The notes beneath the pieces are model-generated. The model saw nothing but the letters and a program-made list of their open reading frames with translations, had not been told where the DNA came from and did not search any database. 64,000 nucleotides of DNA. Source: QHVT01 sp036399015 (GTDB lineage: Bacteria; Acidobacteriota; Thermoanaerobaculia; Gp7-AA8). The DNA lies in the NCBI GenBank assembly GCA_036399015.1, contig DASWNW010000076.1:1-64000 (forward strand). The letters run 5' to 3'. Of this stretch, positions 35,053 through 43,546 are shown piece after piece (the stretch's first letter is position 1; each line of letters opens with the position of its first letter). The translations under genes and the position numbers were made by a program.

Positions 35053-35732
35053 GAAACAGCGTCGCCGTCGTCGCCGTCGCCGCGCTCGGCCTCTTCTGCC
35101 TGATTTACGGGATTCCGGGCGGAATCGCGGTGGCCTTCAACGGCTGGAACGGCATCCCGTACGCCGTCCTGGCCGTCATCGGCATCATTCTCATCGCCTC
35201 CCGCCGGCGCGTCGCGGCGTGGCTCACCGGCGACTCGGAGGAGGACAGCCGTGCGCTCGCGTTCGGCCTGATCGGCGCCCTCGGCCTGCTGCTCGTGCTC
35301 ACGGCGCTCCGGGACCTCGCCGGTCTAGCCACGTTCGTCGCGACGCGTGCGGACACCCAGGGGCTGGAGCCGTGGTACATCCCCGTCCTCGGCGCGACCA
35401 CGGCGGCGAGGTTCATCGCCGGCCTGGTGCTGTTGATGAATCCCGGCGGCATCGCCCGGGGACTCGATGCGCAGCCCGATGACGTCTCTGCCGCCGTGCG
35501 CATCCAGACGATCCTCTTCGGCGCGCTCGCCCTCTGGGTGCTTGTCAACGACGTGCCGACGCTCCTCGTGAACACATACAAGATCTGGAGCGACGACGAT
35601 CGCCAGTCCGCGCTCTCCATGTACCTGCCCGACGTGCTCGCGTCGGCGGCCCGCGTGCTGATCGCCGCCTGGATCTTCGCCGGCCGCGAGCGGGTCGCCG
35701 CCTTCTGGCACCGCCTCCGTCCTATGACGTGA
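35049..35732 (+). CDS. Multi-helix membrane protein of unknown function, 227 aa
   Basis: Predicted helices at the N-terminus (VAVVAVAALGLFCLIYGIPGG), then YAVLAVIGIILIASRRR, FGLIGALGLLLVLTALRDLAG and further segments including IQTILFGALALWVLVND and a final ARVLIAAWIFAGRE. No family motif was recognised. Translational coupling to lgt suggests a role in the envelope. Its 3' end overlaps the convergent cyclodeaminase-like gene by 11 nt. Confidence 0.7.
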   Translation: MRNSVAVVAVAALGLFCLIYGIPGGIAVAFNGWNGIPYAVLAVIGIILIASRRRVAAWLTGDSEEDSRALAFGLIGALGLLLVLTALRDLAGLATFVATRADTQGLEPWYIPVLGATTAARFIAGLVLLMNPGGIARGLDAQPDDVSAAVRIQTILFGALALWVLVNDVPTLLVNTYKIWSDDDRQSALSMYLPDVLASAARVLIAAWIFAGRERVAAFWHRLRPMT

Positions 35733-36666
35733 GCGCGATCTCCAGGCCGATCCCCCGCTCCGCCGCCCGCCGCAGCGCCACCGCCGCGGCGGCAACGTCC
35801 TGCAGCGCCGTGCCGGTGGAGTCGAAGACGAAGATCTCCTCCTCGCTCGTCCGCGCGGGGACGCGTCCGCAGAGGACGTCCGCCAGCTCGCCATGGATGT
35901 CGTCGCGCGTCAGCACGCCCGCGGCGATCGCGTGATGCAGGTCGCCCATCTTCGCCGCCTGCTCCGCGATGTCGGGCACGATCCGGCTTCCCGCCAGCAG
36001 CGCCGGCGCGAGCTCGTGCTTCTCCGGGTTGTCGGCGCCGACGCCGGCGATGAAGAGGCCGGGGTGGAGGTGGCGTTCGTCGAGGATCGGCACGCGTGAG
36101 GTCGTGCAGGTGAGGACGACGTCCGACTGCGCCACCGCCTCTTCCAGCGAAGTACCGAGCTCCGCGCCCGCGATCGCCGCCGCTGCCGCGGGATCGGAGT
36201 CGAAGGCGAAGACGCGCTCGATCGTCCGCACCCGCTTCAGCGCCTCCAGTTGCGCGCGCCCCTGCACGCCGCAGCCGATCACCGTCGCCGTGCGTGCGTC
36301 CATCCGCGCCAGGTACTTCGCGGCGACCGCGGTCGCGGCGGCGGTGCGGAGCGTGGTGATGAGCGCCGAGTCGAGGATGCCGAGGGGCGTGCCGCGATCC
36401 GGATCGACGACGAGGATCACCCCCTGAATCGTGGGCAAGCCGTGGCGCGTCCGATTGCCGGGAAAGTTCGCGTTGAGCTTCGCCGCGAAGACGTCCGCCA
36501 TCGCCGCCTTGATGTGAAAGGTGCCGTGCTCCGCGTGGATGCCCAGGCGCTGCGGGGGAGGGACGCGCCCCTCGCCGTACGCGCGGAAGGCCTGCTCGAC
36601 CGCGGCGATGCAGTCGTCGAGCGAGAGCACGGCGGCGACGTCGGCCTCCGTCAGGATGCGGGTCAC
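35722..36666 (-). CDS. Ornithine cyclodeaminase/mu-crystallin family enzyme, 314 aa
   Basis: An NAD(P)-binding enzyme of the OCD/mu-crystallin family. Motifs: FHIKAAMADVFAAKLNANFPGN (substrate lysine and arginine region), GVILVVDPDRGTPLGILDS, TATVIGCGVQGRAQLEAL (Rossmann fold) and the late DSTGTALQDVAAAAVAL. Members include ornithine cyclodeaminase, alanine dehydrogenase and ketimine reductases, so the reaction is uncertain. The start is GTG at 36666, overlapping the peptidase stop (GTGA). With the M20 peptidase it suggests amino-acid or dipeptide catabolism. Confidence 0.88.
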   Translation of the reverse strand: MTRILTEADVAAVLSLDDCIAAVEQAFRAYGEGRVPPPQRLGIHAEHGTFHIKAAMADVFAAKLNANFPGNRTRHGLPTIQGVILVVDPDRGTPLGILDSALITTLRTAAATAVAAKYLARMDARTATVIGCGVQGRAQLEALKRVRTIERVFAFDSDPAAAAAIAGAELGTSLEEAVAQSDVVLTCTTSRVPILDERHLHPGLFIAGVGADNPEKHELAPALLAGSRIVPDIAEQAAKMGDLHHAIAAGVLTRDDIHGELADVLCGRVPARTSEEEIFVFDSTGTALQDVAAAAVALRRAAERGIGLEIALTS

Positions 36667-38071
36667 GACGCGAGCTCCTGGAACAGGGCAACGGCACTCA
36701 TCATCGCTTTCTCCCAGTCGCCGAGGTGCAGCGACTCGTTTTCTGAATGGGCGGCCGAGCGGGGGTCCTGCACGCCGGTGAGCAGCGGCGGGACGTCGCC
36801 CGCCAGCTCGGCGAACGGCTTGACGAAGCCGATCGAGCCGCCGCTCCCCATCATCACCGCCTCGGTGCCGAAGCCGCGGGCGAGCGCGCGGCGGGCGCGG
36901 GCGAAGACGGGATGCGCCGGATCGGCCTCCCACCACGAGGGCCCACCCACGATCTTGACGCCGACCTGCACGCCGTGCGGCGCGTACGACCGGATCGCCT
37001 GCGCCAGCAGCTCGCCCGCCTCGATGGTGCCGAGGTCGCGCACGGTGCGCAGCGAGAGCCGTGCGCGTGCGGCGTCGGCGAGCTGGTTTGCCGCCGCCGC
37101 GATCGGCACCGCCTCGATGGCGGTAACGGTGAGGGAGGGACGCGCCCACACCTGCTCCCAGGACGAGCCGGTGAGCTGCACGCGTCGAGCAGGCCGAAGT
37201 CGGCGCGCACGCGCTCCGCGTCGAACGGCAGCGCGCGGATCGCCGCGAGCTGCGAGTCGTCGACGTGCACCCGCTCCTCCAGCCCGGGGATGCCCTCCTG
37301 CAGGCGCGCCAGGATCGCGCAGAGCGTCACGATCGCGTCCGGCACGAGCCCGCCCCCCTGTCCGCTGTGCAGCGGCTGACCGAGGACCCGCACCTCGACG
37401 TCGACGATGCAGTTGCCGCGCAGACGATAGGTGAGGGCCGGCACGCCGGTGTCGAAGTTCGGCGTGTCGCAGAGGACGATGTAGTCGCAGGCGAAGAGCG
37501 CGCGCTGCTCCGCCAGCAACGCTGCCAGATGCGGAGACCCGATCTCTTCCTCTCCTTCGATCAGCAGCTTCACGTTGCAGGGGAGGGAGCCGTCGGCCAA
37601 GCATGCGCGGATCGCCTCGAGGTAGGCAAGGAAGCCCCCCTTGTCGTCCGACGTGCCGCGCCCGTACATGCGCCCGTCGCGGATGGTGGCCTCGAAGGGC
37701 GGGGAGAGCCAGCGCTCCTCCCGCCCCGGCGGCTGCACGTCGTGGTGGCCGTAGATGAGGATGGTCGGCGGTTCCTCGGGGTTCCTCGGGTTCCTCGGAG
37801 TTCCTCGGGTTCCTCGGCCGCCACCAGCAGAAGCCCCGCCGAGGAACCCCGAGGAACCCGAGGAACCCGAGGAACCGCGAACCTCCCCATACACCGCCGG
37901 ATGCCCCGCCGTCTCCAGCAGCCGCACCTCTCCCAAGCCATACTCCACCAGCGTCTCCGCCACCGCCTCGGCCGACCGGCGCACCTCCCCCGGCGGGAAC
38001 GCCTTCGCCGAGACGCCCGGAATCGCCACCAGCTCCGCGAGGCGCCGCTGCGCGGCGGCCAGGTCGATCAT
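36663..38071 (-). pseudogene. M20/M28-type dipeptidase, one frameshift and a repeat insertion
   Basis: The N-terminal half has the M20 metal motifs ILIYGHHDVQPPG and MYGRGTSDDKGGFLAY, then LIEGEEEIGSPHL. The C-terminal half, in another frame, continues VQLTGSSWEQVW to GSGGSIGFVKPFAE and the stop at 36663. The break is near 37180 at GACGCGTGCAGC; one added base restores 470 codons. Codons between about 37770 and 37876 come from a GGTTCCTCG palindrome and encode an artificial-looking linker (SSGSSGSSG...NPRNPEEP) just before the first metal motif. Either recently inactivated or a sequence error; the rest is intact. Confidence 0.8.
37770..37876. repeat. Word-repeat palindrome (GGTTCCTCG word) inserted in the M20 gene
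   Basis: About five tandem GGTTCCTCG words (9-10 bp) face CGAGGAACC words around a 27-nt spacer. The left arm shares 37 identical bases with the copy at 51433. It lies inside coding sequence and is translated without a stop. Confidence 0.9.
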
Positions 38072-39018
38072 GGGCGCGTCCGCCGGGTGCGGCTGCCGAG
38101 CGCCTCGTGCAGGTCGTCGAAGATGGCCATGGAGCGGTCGAGCCGCTCCTCGTCGCTCTCACAGCGGCCGATCAGCCCCTCCAGCATCGTCCGCACGCCG
38201 GCCGCCTCGGGGCGCCCATACTTGGCGTCCTTCAGGTCGAGGTCGTGCACGATCTCCGCGATCGCCCGCACGCCTTTGTCGGGGAGACCGACGCGGCGGA
38301 CGAGCGTCTCGAACGTGCAGCGGTCCTCCTCGTGCGTGAAGTCGCCGCCGATCATGTCGAAGCGCAGCTCGCCTTCACGCCGCTCGGCGCGGGGGTCGGC
38401 GAAGCGGAAGCGCGCCTTCGGGTCGATGAACCGCCGGATGAACCAGGCCGACGCCATCCGGTCGATCTTCACGCCGGGACGGGTGACCCACGTCTTGCCG
38501 CGCAACTCCGGATTCGCCTTCAGCATGCGCGTCTCCTCCTTCCGGTCCTTCTGCAGCCGCGCCTCGATGGCCGCCACGGCCTCCTCCGCCTGCGCCCGCG
38601 CGGGGGCGGTGAAGAAGTCGATGCGCCGCACGTCGTCGAGCCGCTTCGCGAGGCGGGCGTGCGCGGCGGCGAGCTCCCCCGCCGCGGCGGCGCTGCGGGC
38701 CGACTTCATGGCCGCGTGGGCGTCGGCGGCGATGGCCTCGTAGTCGGCGTCGCGCGTCTCGTTGAACTGCGCCACCGCCGCCTCCCCCGCCACCCCGTCG
38801 ACGAAGTCCCCCTCGAAGAGGTGCGCGTCCCCTCCGCCGGCGGTGATCTCCTGCGCCACCCACTGCAGGTCCTCCAGCGCGTCGCTGCCGTGGGGGAGGA
38901 GGTAGACGGCGTTCTTCACCGCCACCGCGCCGACCGCCGCCAGCCGCTGCCGGATCTTCGCCCGCAGGTACAGCGGGCGGGGAGGGATGCGGTGCACCAG
39001 GATCAGCCAGCGCGGCAT
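38068..39018 (-). CDS. chrB: Chromate resistance protein ChrB-like, 316 aa
   Basis: The N-terminal ChrB domain (PRWLILVHRIPPRPLYLRAKIRQRLAAVGAVAVKNAVYLLP) and the C-terminal domain (KTWVTRPGVKIDRMASAWFIRRFIDPKARFRFAD, then GGDFTHEEDRCTFETLVRRV) are both present. ChrB controls or assists chromate efflux in several bacteria. It is divergent from the phosphatase-like and chrA genes, with a perfect palindrome in the 54-nt gap. The ATG at 39018 was chosen because the upstream extension has no family similarity. Confidence 0.88.
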   Translation of the reverse strand: MPRWLILVHRIPPRPLYLRAKIRQRLAAVGAVAVKNAVYLLPHGSDALEDLQWVAQEITAGGGDAHLFEGDFVDGVAGEAAVAQFNETRDADYEAIAADAHAAMKSARSAAAAGELAAAHARLAKRLDDVRRIDFFTAPARAQAEEAVAAIEARLQKDRKEETRMLKANPELRGKTWVTRPGVKIDRMASAWFIRRFIDPKARFRFADPRAERREGELRFDMIGGDFTHEEDRCTFETLVRRVGLPDKGVRAIAEIVHDLDLKDAKYGRPEAAGVRTMLEGLIGRCESDEERLDRSMAIFDDLHEALGSRTRRTRP

Positions 39019-39046
39019 GGGCGCAGAATAGCAGTTGCGCGTTCCG

Positions 39047-39062
39047 TATAGCAATTGCTATA
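39047..39062. promoter_or_regulatory. Perfect 16-bp palindromic operator of the chromate locus
   Basis: TATAGCAATTGCTATA, exact two-fold symmetry, in the divergent gap 11 nt before the start of the phosphatase-like gene. It is A/T-rich in a GC-rich genome. Its place suggests a binding site for ChrB or an ArsR-type regulator controlling both directions. Confidence 0.65.
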
Positions 39063-39072
39063 TTGACGGTCG

Positions 39073-39447
39073 ATGACCGACATCCTCTTCCTCTGTCAGC
39101 ACGGCGGCGCGAAGAGCGTCATCGCCGCCTCCTGGTTCAACCGCGCAGGCCTCCCGTTCCGCGCCGTCGCCGCGGCCGCCGAGGAGCCGTACGAGGCGGT
39201 GCCGGCGGTGGTGGTCGAGTTGCTGGAGCGGGAGGGCTTCGACGTCCGCACGTTTCAGCCGCGGCGCGTGGAGGCGGCGGAAGTCGAGACGGCGGAGAGG
39301 ATCGTGGGCATCGACTGCGACGTGCCCGGCGTCGCAATCGACCGGTGGGACGACGTCCCCAAAGTCAGCGAGGACCCCGAGGGGGCTGCCGCCGCCATCC
39401 GGCGCCACGTCGACGCGCTCGTCGCGGAGCTCCGTGAGCGCCGCTGA
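39073..39447 (+). CDS. Low-molecular-weight phosphatase/arsenate reductase-like protein, 124 aa
   Basis: A small LMW-PTPase-fold protein. The phosphate loop is LCQHGGAKS: Cys then five residues then Lys-Ser, in place of the usual CX5RS. A later acidic block IDRWDDVPKVSED fits the general-acid Asp position. Such proteins are found next to chromate and arsenate genes. The Lys replacing the catalytic Arg means ordinary phosphatase activity is uncertain. Its last 14 nt overlap chrA. Confidence 0.75.
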   Translation: MTDILFLCQHGGAKSVIAASWFNRAGLPFRAVAAAAEEPYEAVPAVVVELLEREGFDVRTFQPRRVEAAEVETAERIVGIDCDVPGVAIDRWDDVPKVSEDPEGAAAAIRRHVDALVAELRERR

Positions 39448-40516
39448 CGCTCCCCCCTCGCTCGGCCAGCTCGCCGGCTACTTTTTACGGCTCGGCACGT
39501 TCGGCTTCGGCGGTCCGATCGCCCTCGCCGGCGCCATGCAGCGCGACCTGGTCGAGGAGCGCCGCTGGGTCACCACCACCGAATACAAGGACGGCCTCGC
39601 GCTGGCGCAGCTCGCCCCCGGCCCGCTGGCCGCGCAGCTGGCGATCTACCTCGGCTGGGCGCGCGGCGGCTTCACCGGCGCGACCGTCGTCGCCTTCGCC
39701 TTCATCCTCCCCTCGTTCCTCATGGTCCTCGGCATCTCGGCGGCGTACGTCCGCTTCGGCGGTCTGCCGTGGATGCAGTCGGCGTTCTACGGGATCGGCG
39801 CCGCCGTCATCGCCATCGTCCTGCGCGGCGCCTGGAAGCTCGTGCGGCTGACGCTCTCGCGTGACTGGCTGCTCTGGCTCATCTTCCTCGTGAACGCCGT
39901 CGCCACCGCGGTGCTGGAGGCGGAGGTGGTCTCGCTCATCCTCGGCGGCGGCCTCGTGCTGCTCGCCGCGAAGTGGCGTCCGGCCGGCCTGCACGCGTTC
40001 GACCTCTCGCTGCTCTGGTTCTTCACCAAGGCGGGATCGTTCGTCTTCGGCAGCGGGCTGGCCATCGTACCGTTTCTCTATGGAGGTGTCGTCCGCGAGC
40101 ACCAGTGGCTGACCGACCAGCAGTTCCTCGACGCCGTGGCCGTGGCCATGATCACGCCGGGGCCGGTCGTCATCACGGTCGCCTTCATCGGCTACCTCGT
40201 CTCGGGACTGACCGGCGCCACGCTCGCCTCGCTGGGCGTCTTCCTGCCCTGCTACCTCTTCGTCGTCATTCCGGCGCCGTACTACGCGCGGTTCGCCGGG
40301 AACCCCCGCCTGAAGGCGTTCGTCGACGGCGTGACCGCCGGCGCCACCGGCGCGATCGCCGGCGCGGTGGTCGTCCTCGCCCGGAGGGCCATCTTCGACG
40401 TCCCGACGCTGCTCATCTTCGCCGGCACGCTGGCGATCCTCATCTGGTTCAAACGTTTACCCGAGCCGCTCGTCATCGCCGCCGTCGGCGTGGGAGCCGT
40501 TTTCCTGCGCGGGTAA
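39434..40516 (+). CDS. chrA: Chromate transporter ChrA, 360 aa
   Basis: A polytopic membrane protein of two homologous halves with about 10-12 helices. N-terminal motif FLRLGTFGFGGPIALAGAMQRDLVEERRW and its counterpart LLWFFTKAGSFVFGSGLAIVPFLYGGVVREHQWL mark the two repeats. MITPGPVVITVAFIGYLV completes the signature. It exports chromate or takes up sulfate-like oxyanions. The ATG overlaps the phosphatase-like gene. Confidence 0.95.
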   Translation: MSAADAPPSLGQLAGYFLRLGTFGFGGPIALAGAMQRDLVEERRWVTTTEYKDGLALAQLAPGPLAAQLAIYLGWARGGFTGATVVAFAFILPSFLMVLGISAAYVRFGGLPWMQSAFYGIGAAVIAIVLRGAWKLVRLTLSRDWLLWLIFLVNAVATAVLEAEVVSLILGGGLVLLAAKWRPAGLHAFDLSLLWFFTKAGSFVFGSGLAIVPFLYGGVVREHQWLTDQQFLDAVAVAMITPGPVVITVAFIGYLVSGLTGATLASLGVFLPCYLFVVIPAPYYARFAGNPRLKAFVDGVTAGATGAIAGAVVVLARRAIFDVPTLLIFAGTLAILIWFKRLPEPLVIAAVGVGAVFLRG

Positions 40517-40522
40517 GCCTCG

Positions 40523-40774
40523 GTTTGCACTGCAACCAGGCCGATTTGCATTGCAACCAGGCCGATTTGCATTGCATCCAGGCCGGTTTGCATTGCATCC
40601 GAGCCGGTTTGCATTGCATCCGGGCCGGTTTGCATTGCATCCGGGCCTGTTTGCATTGCATCCGGGCCTGTTTGCATTGCATCCGGGCCTGTTTGCATTG
40701 CATCCGAGCCTGTTTGCATTGCATCCGAGCCTGTCTGCATTGCATCCGAGCCTGTCTGCATTGCATCTCGCAGC
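40523..40774. repeat. 21-bp minisatellite, 12 units
   Basis: Twelve direct copies of a 21-bp unit (type GTTTGCATTGCATCCGGGCC plus T), degenerate at both ends and most uniform in the middle units, three of which are identical. Within each unit TTGCATTGCA is partly palindromic. Both strands are open across it, but a 7-residue repeat protein with no start context is not credible. There are no unique spacers, so it is not a CRISPR array. Confidence 0.9.
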
Positions 40775-40898
40775 GTGGCGGCCCCGGCCGTCACGCACCA
40801 GAACGGCAGGCCCGGTTTTGCTATTCTTCGCCCTATCGAGATGACTCACATAGGCGTCTGCGTCTGTTCTCTTTTGGACTAAACTCGGTACGTTCGCC

Positions 40899-41135
40899 AT
40901 GCTGCACGACTCTGAAAAGTTTCTCTCAGCCGCCCTCGACCTTCCAGAGCGCGATCGTGCCGAGATCGCCGCCAAACTCCTCGAGAGCCTCGACCGGCCG
41001 GAGCACACCGACGTCGACGAGGCGTGGGCCCGCGAGATCGAACGGCGGTGCGGGGCGCTCGACAGCGGCGAGGCCGTGACCTCCGATTGGGAAGCGTTCC
41101 GCTCCCGCGTCGAGCGCGATATCTTCGGCCGGTGA
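40899..41135 (+). CDS. Addiction-module antitoxin, 78 aa
   Basis: A small acidic protein of the addiction module component family: FLSAALDLPERDRAEIAAKLLESLDR at the N-terminus and WAREIERRCGALDSGEAVTSDWEAFRSRV at the C-terminus. It neutralises the RelE/ParE-type toxin encoded next, whose GTG overlaps this stop (GTGA). It lies 125 nt after the minisatellite; that stretch holds no gene and probably carries its promoter. Confidence 0.88.
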   Translation: MLHDSEKFLSAALDLPERDRAEIAAKLLESLDRPEHTDVDEAWAREIERRCGALDSGEAVTSDWEAFRSRVERDIFGR

Positions 41136-41449
41136 AGAAGGCCGTCCGGCCAAGCTCGTTCGCTCGAGACGAAGTCGAGTACTACCTGCAGCGTTACGAA
41201 TCCCAATCGCCCGGTCTTGGCGACCGGTTGTGGAGAGAGATTCAGGCCACGGTCGCTCTCGTCGCAGATCATCCGGCGATCGGCGAGCCGGTGCGCCGCA
41301 CAGGCGGCGCGGTGCGCCGCGTGCCGTTACGCCGCTTCCCCTTCTTCATCATTTACCGCGAGCGCGAGCGCGACGTGCAGATCATTGCCTTGGCGCACAC
41401 CAGCCGCAGGCCCGATTATTGGCGCCCCCGCCTGAAGCCGCCGCGGTAG
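41132..41449 (+). CDS. RelE/ParE family toxin, 105 aa
   Basis: A compact toxin fold: FARDEVEYYLQRYESQSPGLGDRLWREI, then GEPVRRTGGAVRRVPLRRFPFFIIYRERERDVQIIALAHTSRRPDYW. The RRFPFFIIYR strand and the final HTSRRPxYW are characteristic. It would cleave mRNA on ribosomes or poison gyrase, depending on the subgroup. Start GTG at 41132. Confidence 0.9.
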   Translation: MKKAVRPSSFARDEVEYYLQRYESQSPGLGDRLWREIQATVALVADHPAIGEPVRRTGGAVRRVPLRRFPFFIIYRERERDVQIIALAHTSRRPDYWRPRLKPPR

Positions 41450-41456
41450 GATCTCC

Positions 41457-41765
41457 TCACCACCAGTAAGGGTTTGCATTGCCCGGTACAGGGCCGCCGG
41501 TCACGGTTCGCGCGACCCGGCGCCGGGAAAGTGCGATGATCACCGCGACGCACATCAAACCTGCGCCGACGAGCGACCATTCTACCGGCGTCAATGTCTC
41601 CCCGTTGACGCAGCGAAGCAAGACGGCAGTGCCGAGCGCACCGCCGCCCAGAGCGGCCAGTTGCAGGCAGTGCACGACGAGCTCACGCCAGCCATTCCCG
41701 CCCGAGCGACCCAACGCGAAATGGATGGTGAGGCCGGTGACGAGCGCCCAGAACGGACGGGTCAC
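41457..41765 (-). CDS. Small membrane protein, 102 aa
   Basis: Three hydrophobic stretches (FWALVTGLTIHFALG, LQLAALGGGALGTAVLL, WSLVGAGLMCVAVIIAL) and an Arg-rich turn. No family was recognised. GTG start at 41765, overlapping the stop of the upstream gene (GTGA), so the two are coupled. It is convergent with the toxin. Confidence 0.65.
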   Translation of the reverse strand: MTRPFWALVTGLTIHFALGRSGGNGWRELVVHCLQLAALGGGALGTAVLLRCVNGETLTPVEWSLVGAGLMCVAVIIALSRRRVARTVTGGPVPGNANPYWW

Positions 41766-42139
41766 CGCCGGCGGCCGCCCGTAAAGGAGGCTGCACGCAA
41801 CGCGCTGGGCTGCTGATAGAAGATCGCCAGCAGTTGTTCCAGCTCTCCGACGGAATGCACCTCACCACAGACGAACTCGGTCCGGTGAAACAGCCCCCGG
41901 GTCTTTGTGCCGCCGTCGAGAGAGACCTCGATCCGGTAGCGGCGCGGCCCTTCCTCGAGGTTGATGTCGAGATGCTCGCGCCCGAGGCGAACGGTGAACG
42001 ACACGACCGATGACGCCACGACTGCAGGGCCGGTCGCGACGGCCTTTCGCAGGTGCGCGCTGGCTTCATGAACGTCGGGGTGACCGCAGTCGACAGAGCT
42101 GCCGTCGAACAGGATCATCCCCGCGGCATCGGCGTTCAT
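41762..42139 (-). CDS. Hypothetical cytoplasmic protein, 125 aa
   Basis: A soluble protein with a central beta-rich VVSFTVRLGREHLDINLEEGPRRYRIEVSLDGG region. No family was recognised. It is translationally coupled to the small membrane protein downstream and lies 19 nt after the stop of the serine hydrolase. Start ATG at 42139. Confidence 0.65.
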   Translation of the reverse strand: MNADAAGMILFDGSSVDCGHPDVHEASAHLRKAVATGPAVVASSVVSFTVRLGREHLDINLEEGPRRYRIEVSLDGGTKTRGLFHRTEFVCGEVHSVGELEQLLAIFYQQPSALRAASFTGGRRR

Positions 42140-42158
42140 CGTCCTCTTCGCGATCTCC

Positions 42159-43526
42159 TCACCACCAGTAAACCTGCGCGAGCTTCCCGTCCTCCGTGAA
42201 CGCGAAGCTGAGCCAGAGCTCCGCCTCGCCGAGCGTCGCGCGGTAGCGGAGCGTCTGGAGACCGTCCGCGGTTTCCGTCTGGTGGTATGCGAGCGCTTTC
42301 AGGTCGCCGTGCGACGCGACCCATTCCCACAGCCCCTTGCCCGTAGCGGTGCCGAGGAAGAGGCGCATCTCCGGCGTGAACAGCGTGAGGTCGGGCGTTC
42401 CGCTCAGGAGGCCGCGGAGCGCGGCGTTCACGACCCGCGACCGCTCCGGCTCACTCTCCGCGGCGCGGCGGCGTGCGACGGCGGGATGGACGAGACCCGC
42501 GATCTCGAGCGGCATGTGATCGAGGATGCGGTCGCCGTGATTGGCAAGGACGATCACCGCCAGTCCGTCGTCCGCATAGCGGCGGATCGCCGAGGAGAAG
42601 CCGGGCGTGCCGCCGCTGTGCAACACCGCCCGCCGCCCCCGCTCGCGGTCGGCGACCCAGCCGAACGCGTAATTCAGCGGAGGAGCGCCGCCGGACGAGA
42701 GGCGGAGCGGCGTCCAGAGTGCGCGCCACCCGGCCGGGGAGAGCAACGCCCCTTTCTGCATGGCTGCCTCCCACTTCGCCATGTCGGCGATCGTCGACGC
42801 GATGGCACCGGCCGAGTACGCGTTCTCCGAAAGCGCGGGGCGGTTCTCGAAGGCGCCGTCCCGCCAGCCGTACCCCGACGCCCGCCGCCGGATGAGCGCC
42901 TGGGGCGCCGAGCTGCGGGTGTGCGTCATCCCCGCCGGCCGGAACAGGCGCTCGTCGAGGAAGGTCCAGTAGGAGGTGCCGGAGACGCGCTCGATGATGT
43001 CGCCGAGGAGCAGGTAGCCGGTATTGCTGTACGCCCACGTGTCGCCCGCCGCGAACTCCCGTTTCACCCGCGCCGCGAAGAGCCGCGTCATGGCGCGATG
43101 GTCGAGCGCGTGCGCCTCGTCCGGCAGGCCCTTCACGCTCAGGTACTCCTGGATGCCGGACGAATGCGTGAGGAGGTGGCGGACGGTGATGTCCTGCCAC
43201 GACGGCGGCAGCTCCGGCAGATACGCCCTCGCCGGCTTGTCGAGAGCGAGCTTCCCCTCCTCGGCGAGGATCATGACCGCGGTGGCGGTGAACTGCTTGG
43301 TGACCGAGCCGAGCTCGAAGACCGTTTCCGCGGTGACCGGCACCTCGTTCTCGAGGTCCGCCAGGCCGTAGGCGCGGATATCCGCGGGCTGGCCGTCGCG
43401 GACGATCGCCACGGCGACGCCGGGAAGCCGGAGCTGGCGCATCCGCTCCTGCACGTACTCGTCGACCGCGTCCGCTCTGGCCAGGAACGCCGGCAGGAGC
43501 GCACTAATCAGAAGGAGCGCACGCAT
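42159..43526 (-). CDS. Exported serine beta-lactamase-like hydrolase, 455 aa
   Basis: Signal peptide (LLISALLPAFLARADA) then a class C beta-lactamase/esterase fold. Motifs: nucleophile region GSVTKQF (SxxK), tyrosine motif YSNTGYLLLGD and the HSGGTPGF block near the C-terminal third. A beta-rich C-terminal extension follows. The family hydrolyses D-amino peptides, esters or beta-lactams; the substrate is unknown. The ATG at 43526 was chosen because the frame upstream carries no homology. Confidence 0.87.
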   Translation of the reverse strand: MRALLLISALLPAFLARADAVDEYVQERMRQLRLPGVAVAIVRDGQPADIRAYGLADLENEVPVTAETVFELGSVTKQFTATAVMILAEEGKLALDKPARAYLPELPPSWQDITVRHLLTHSSGIQEYLSVKGLPDEAHALDHRAMTRLFAARVKREFAAGDTWAYSNTGYLLLGDIIERVSGTSYWTFLDERLFRPAGMTHTRSSAPQALIRRRASGYGWRDGAFENRPALSENAYSAGAIASTIADMAKWEAAMQKGALLSPAGWRALWTPLRLSSGGAPPLNYAFGWVADRERGRRAVLHSGGTPGFSSAIRRYADDGLAVIVLANHGDRILDHMPLEIAGLVHPAVARRRAAESEPERSRVVNAALRGLLSGTPDLTLFTPEMRLFLGTATGKGLWEWVASHGDLKALAYHQTETADGLQTLRYRATLGEAELWLSFAFTEDGKLAQVYWW

Positions 43527-43546
43527 GCGCGAGAGGATAGCAGCGG

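Noticed and set aside
40523..40774. CRISPR array
   Set aside because: Repeats are directly adjacent without unique spacers and no cas gene is near.
40282..40794. Heptapeptide-repeat protein from the minisatellite (either strand)
   Set aside because: The open frames come from a 21-bp repeat without stops; no RBS or start context, and it overlaps chrA on the opposite strand.
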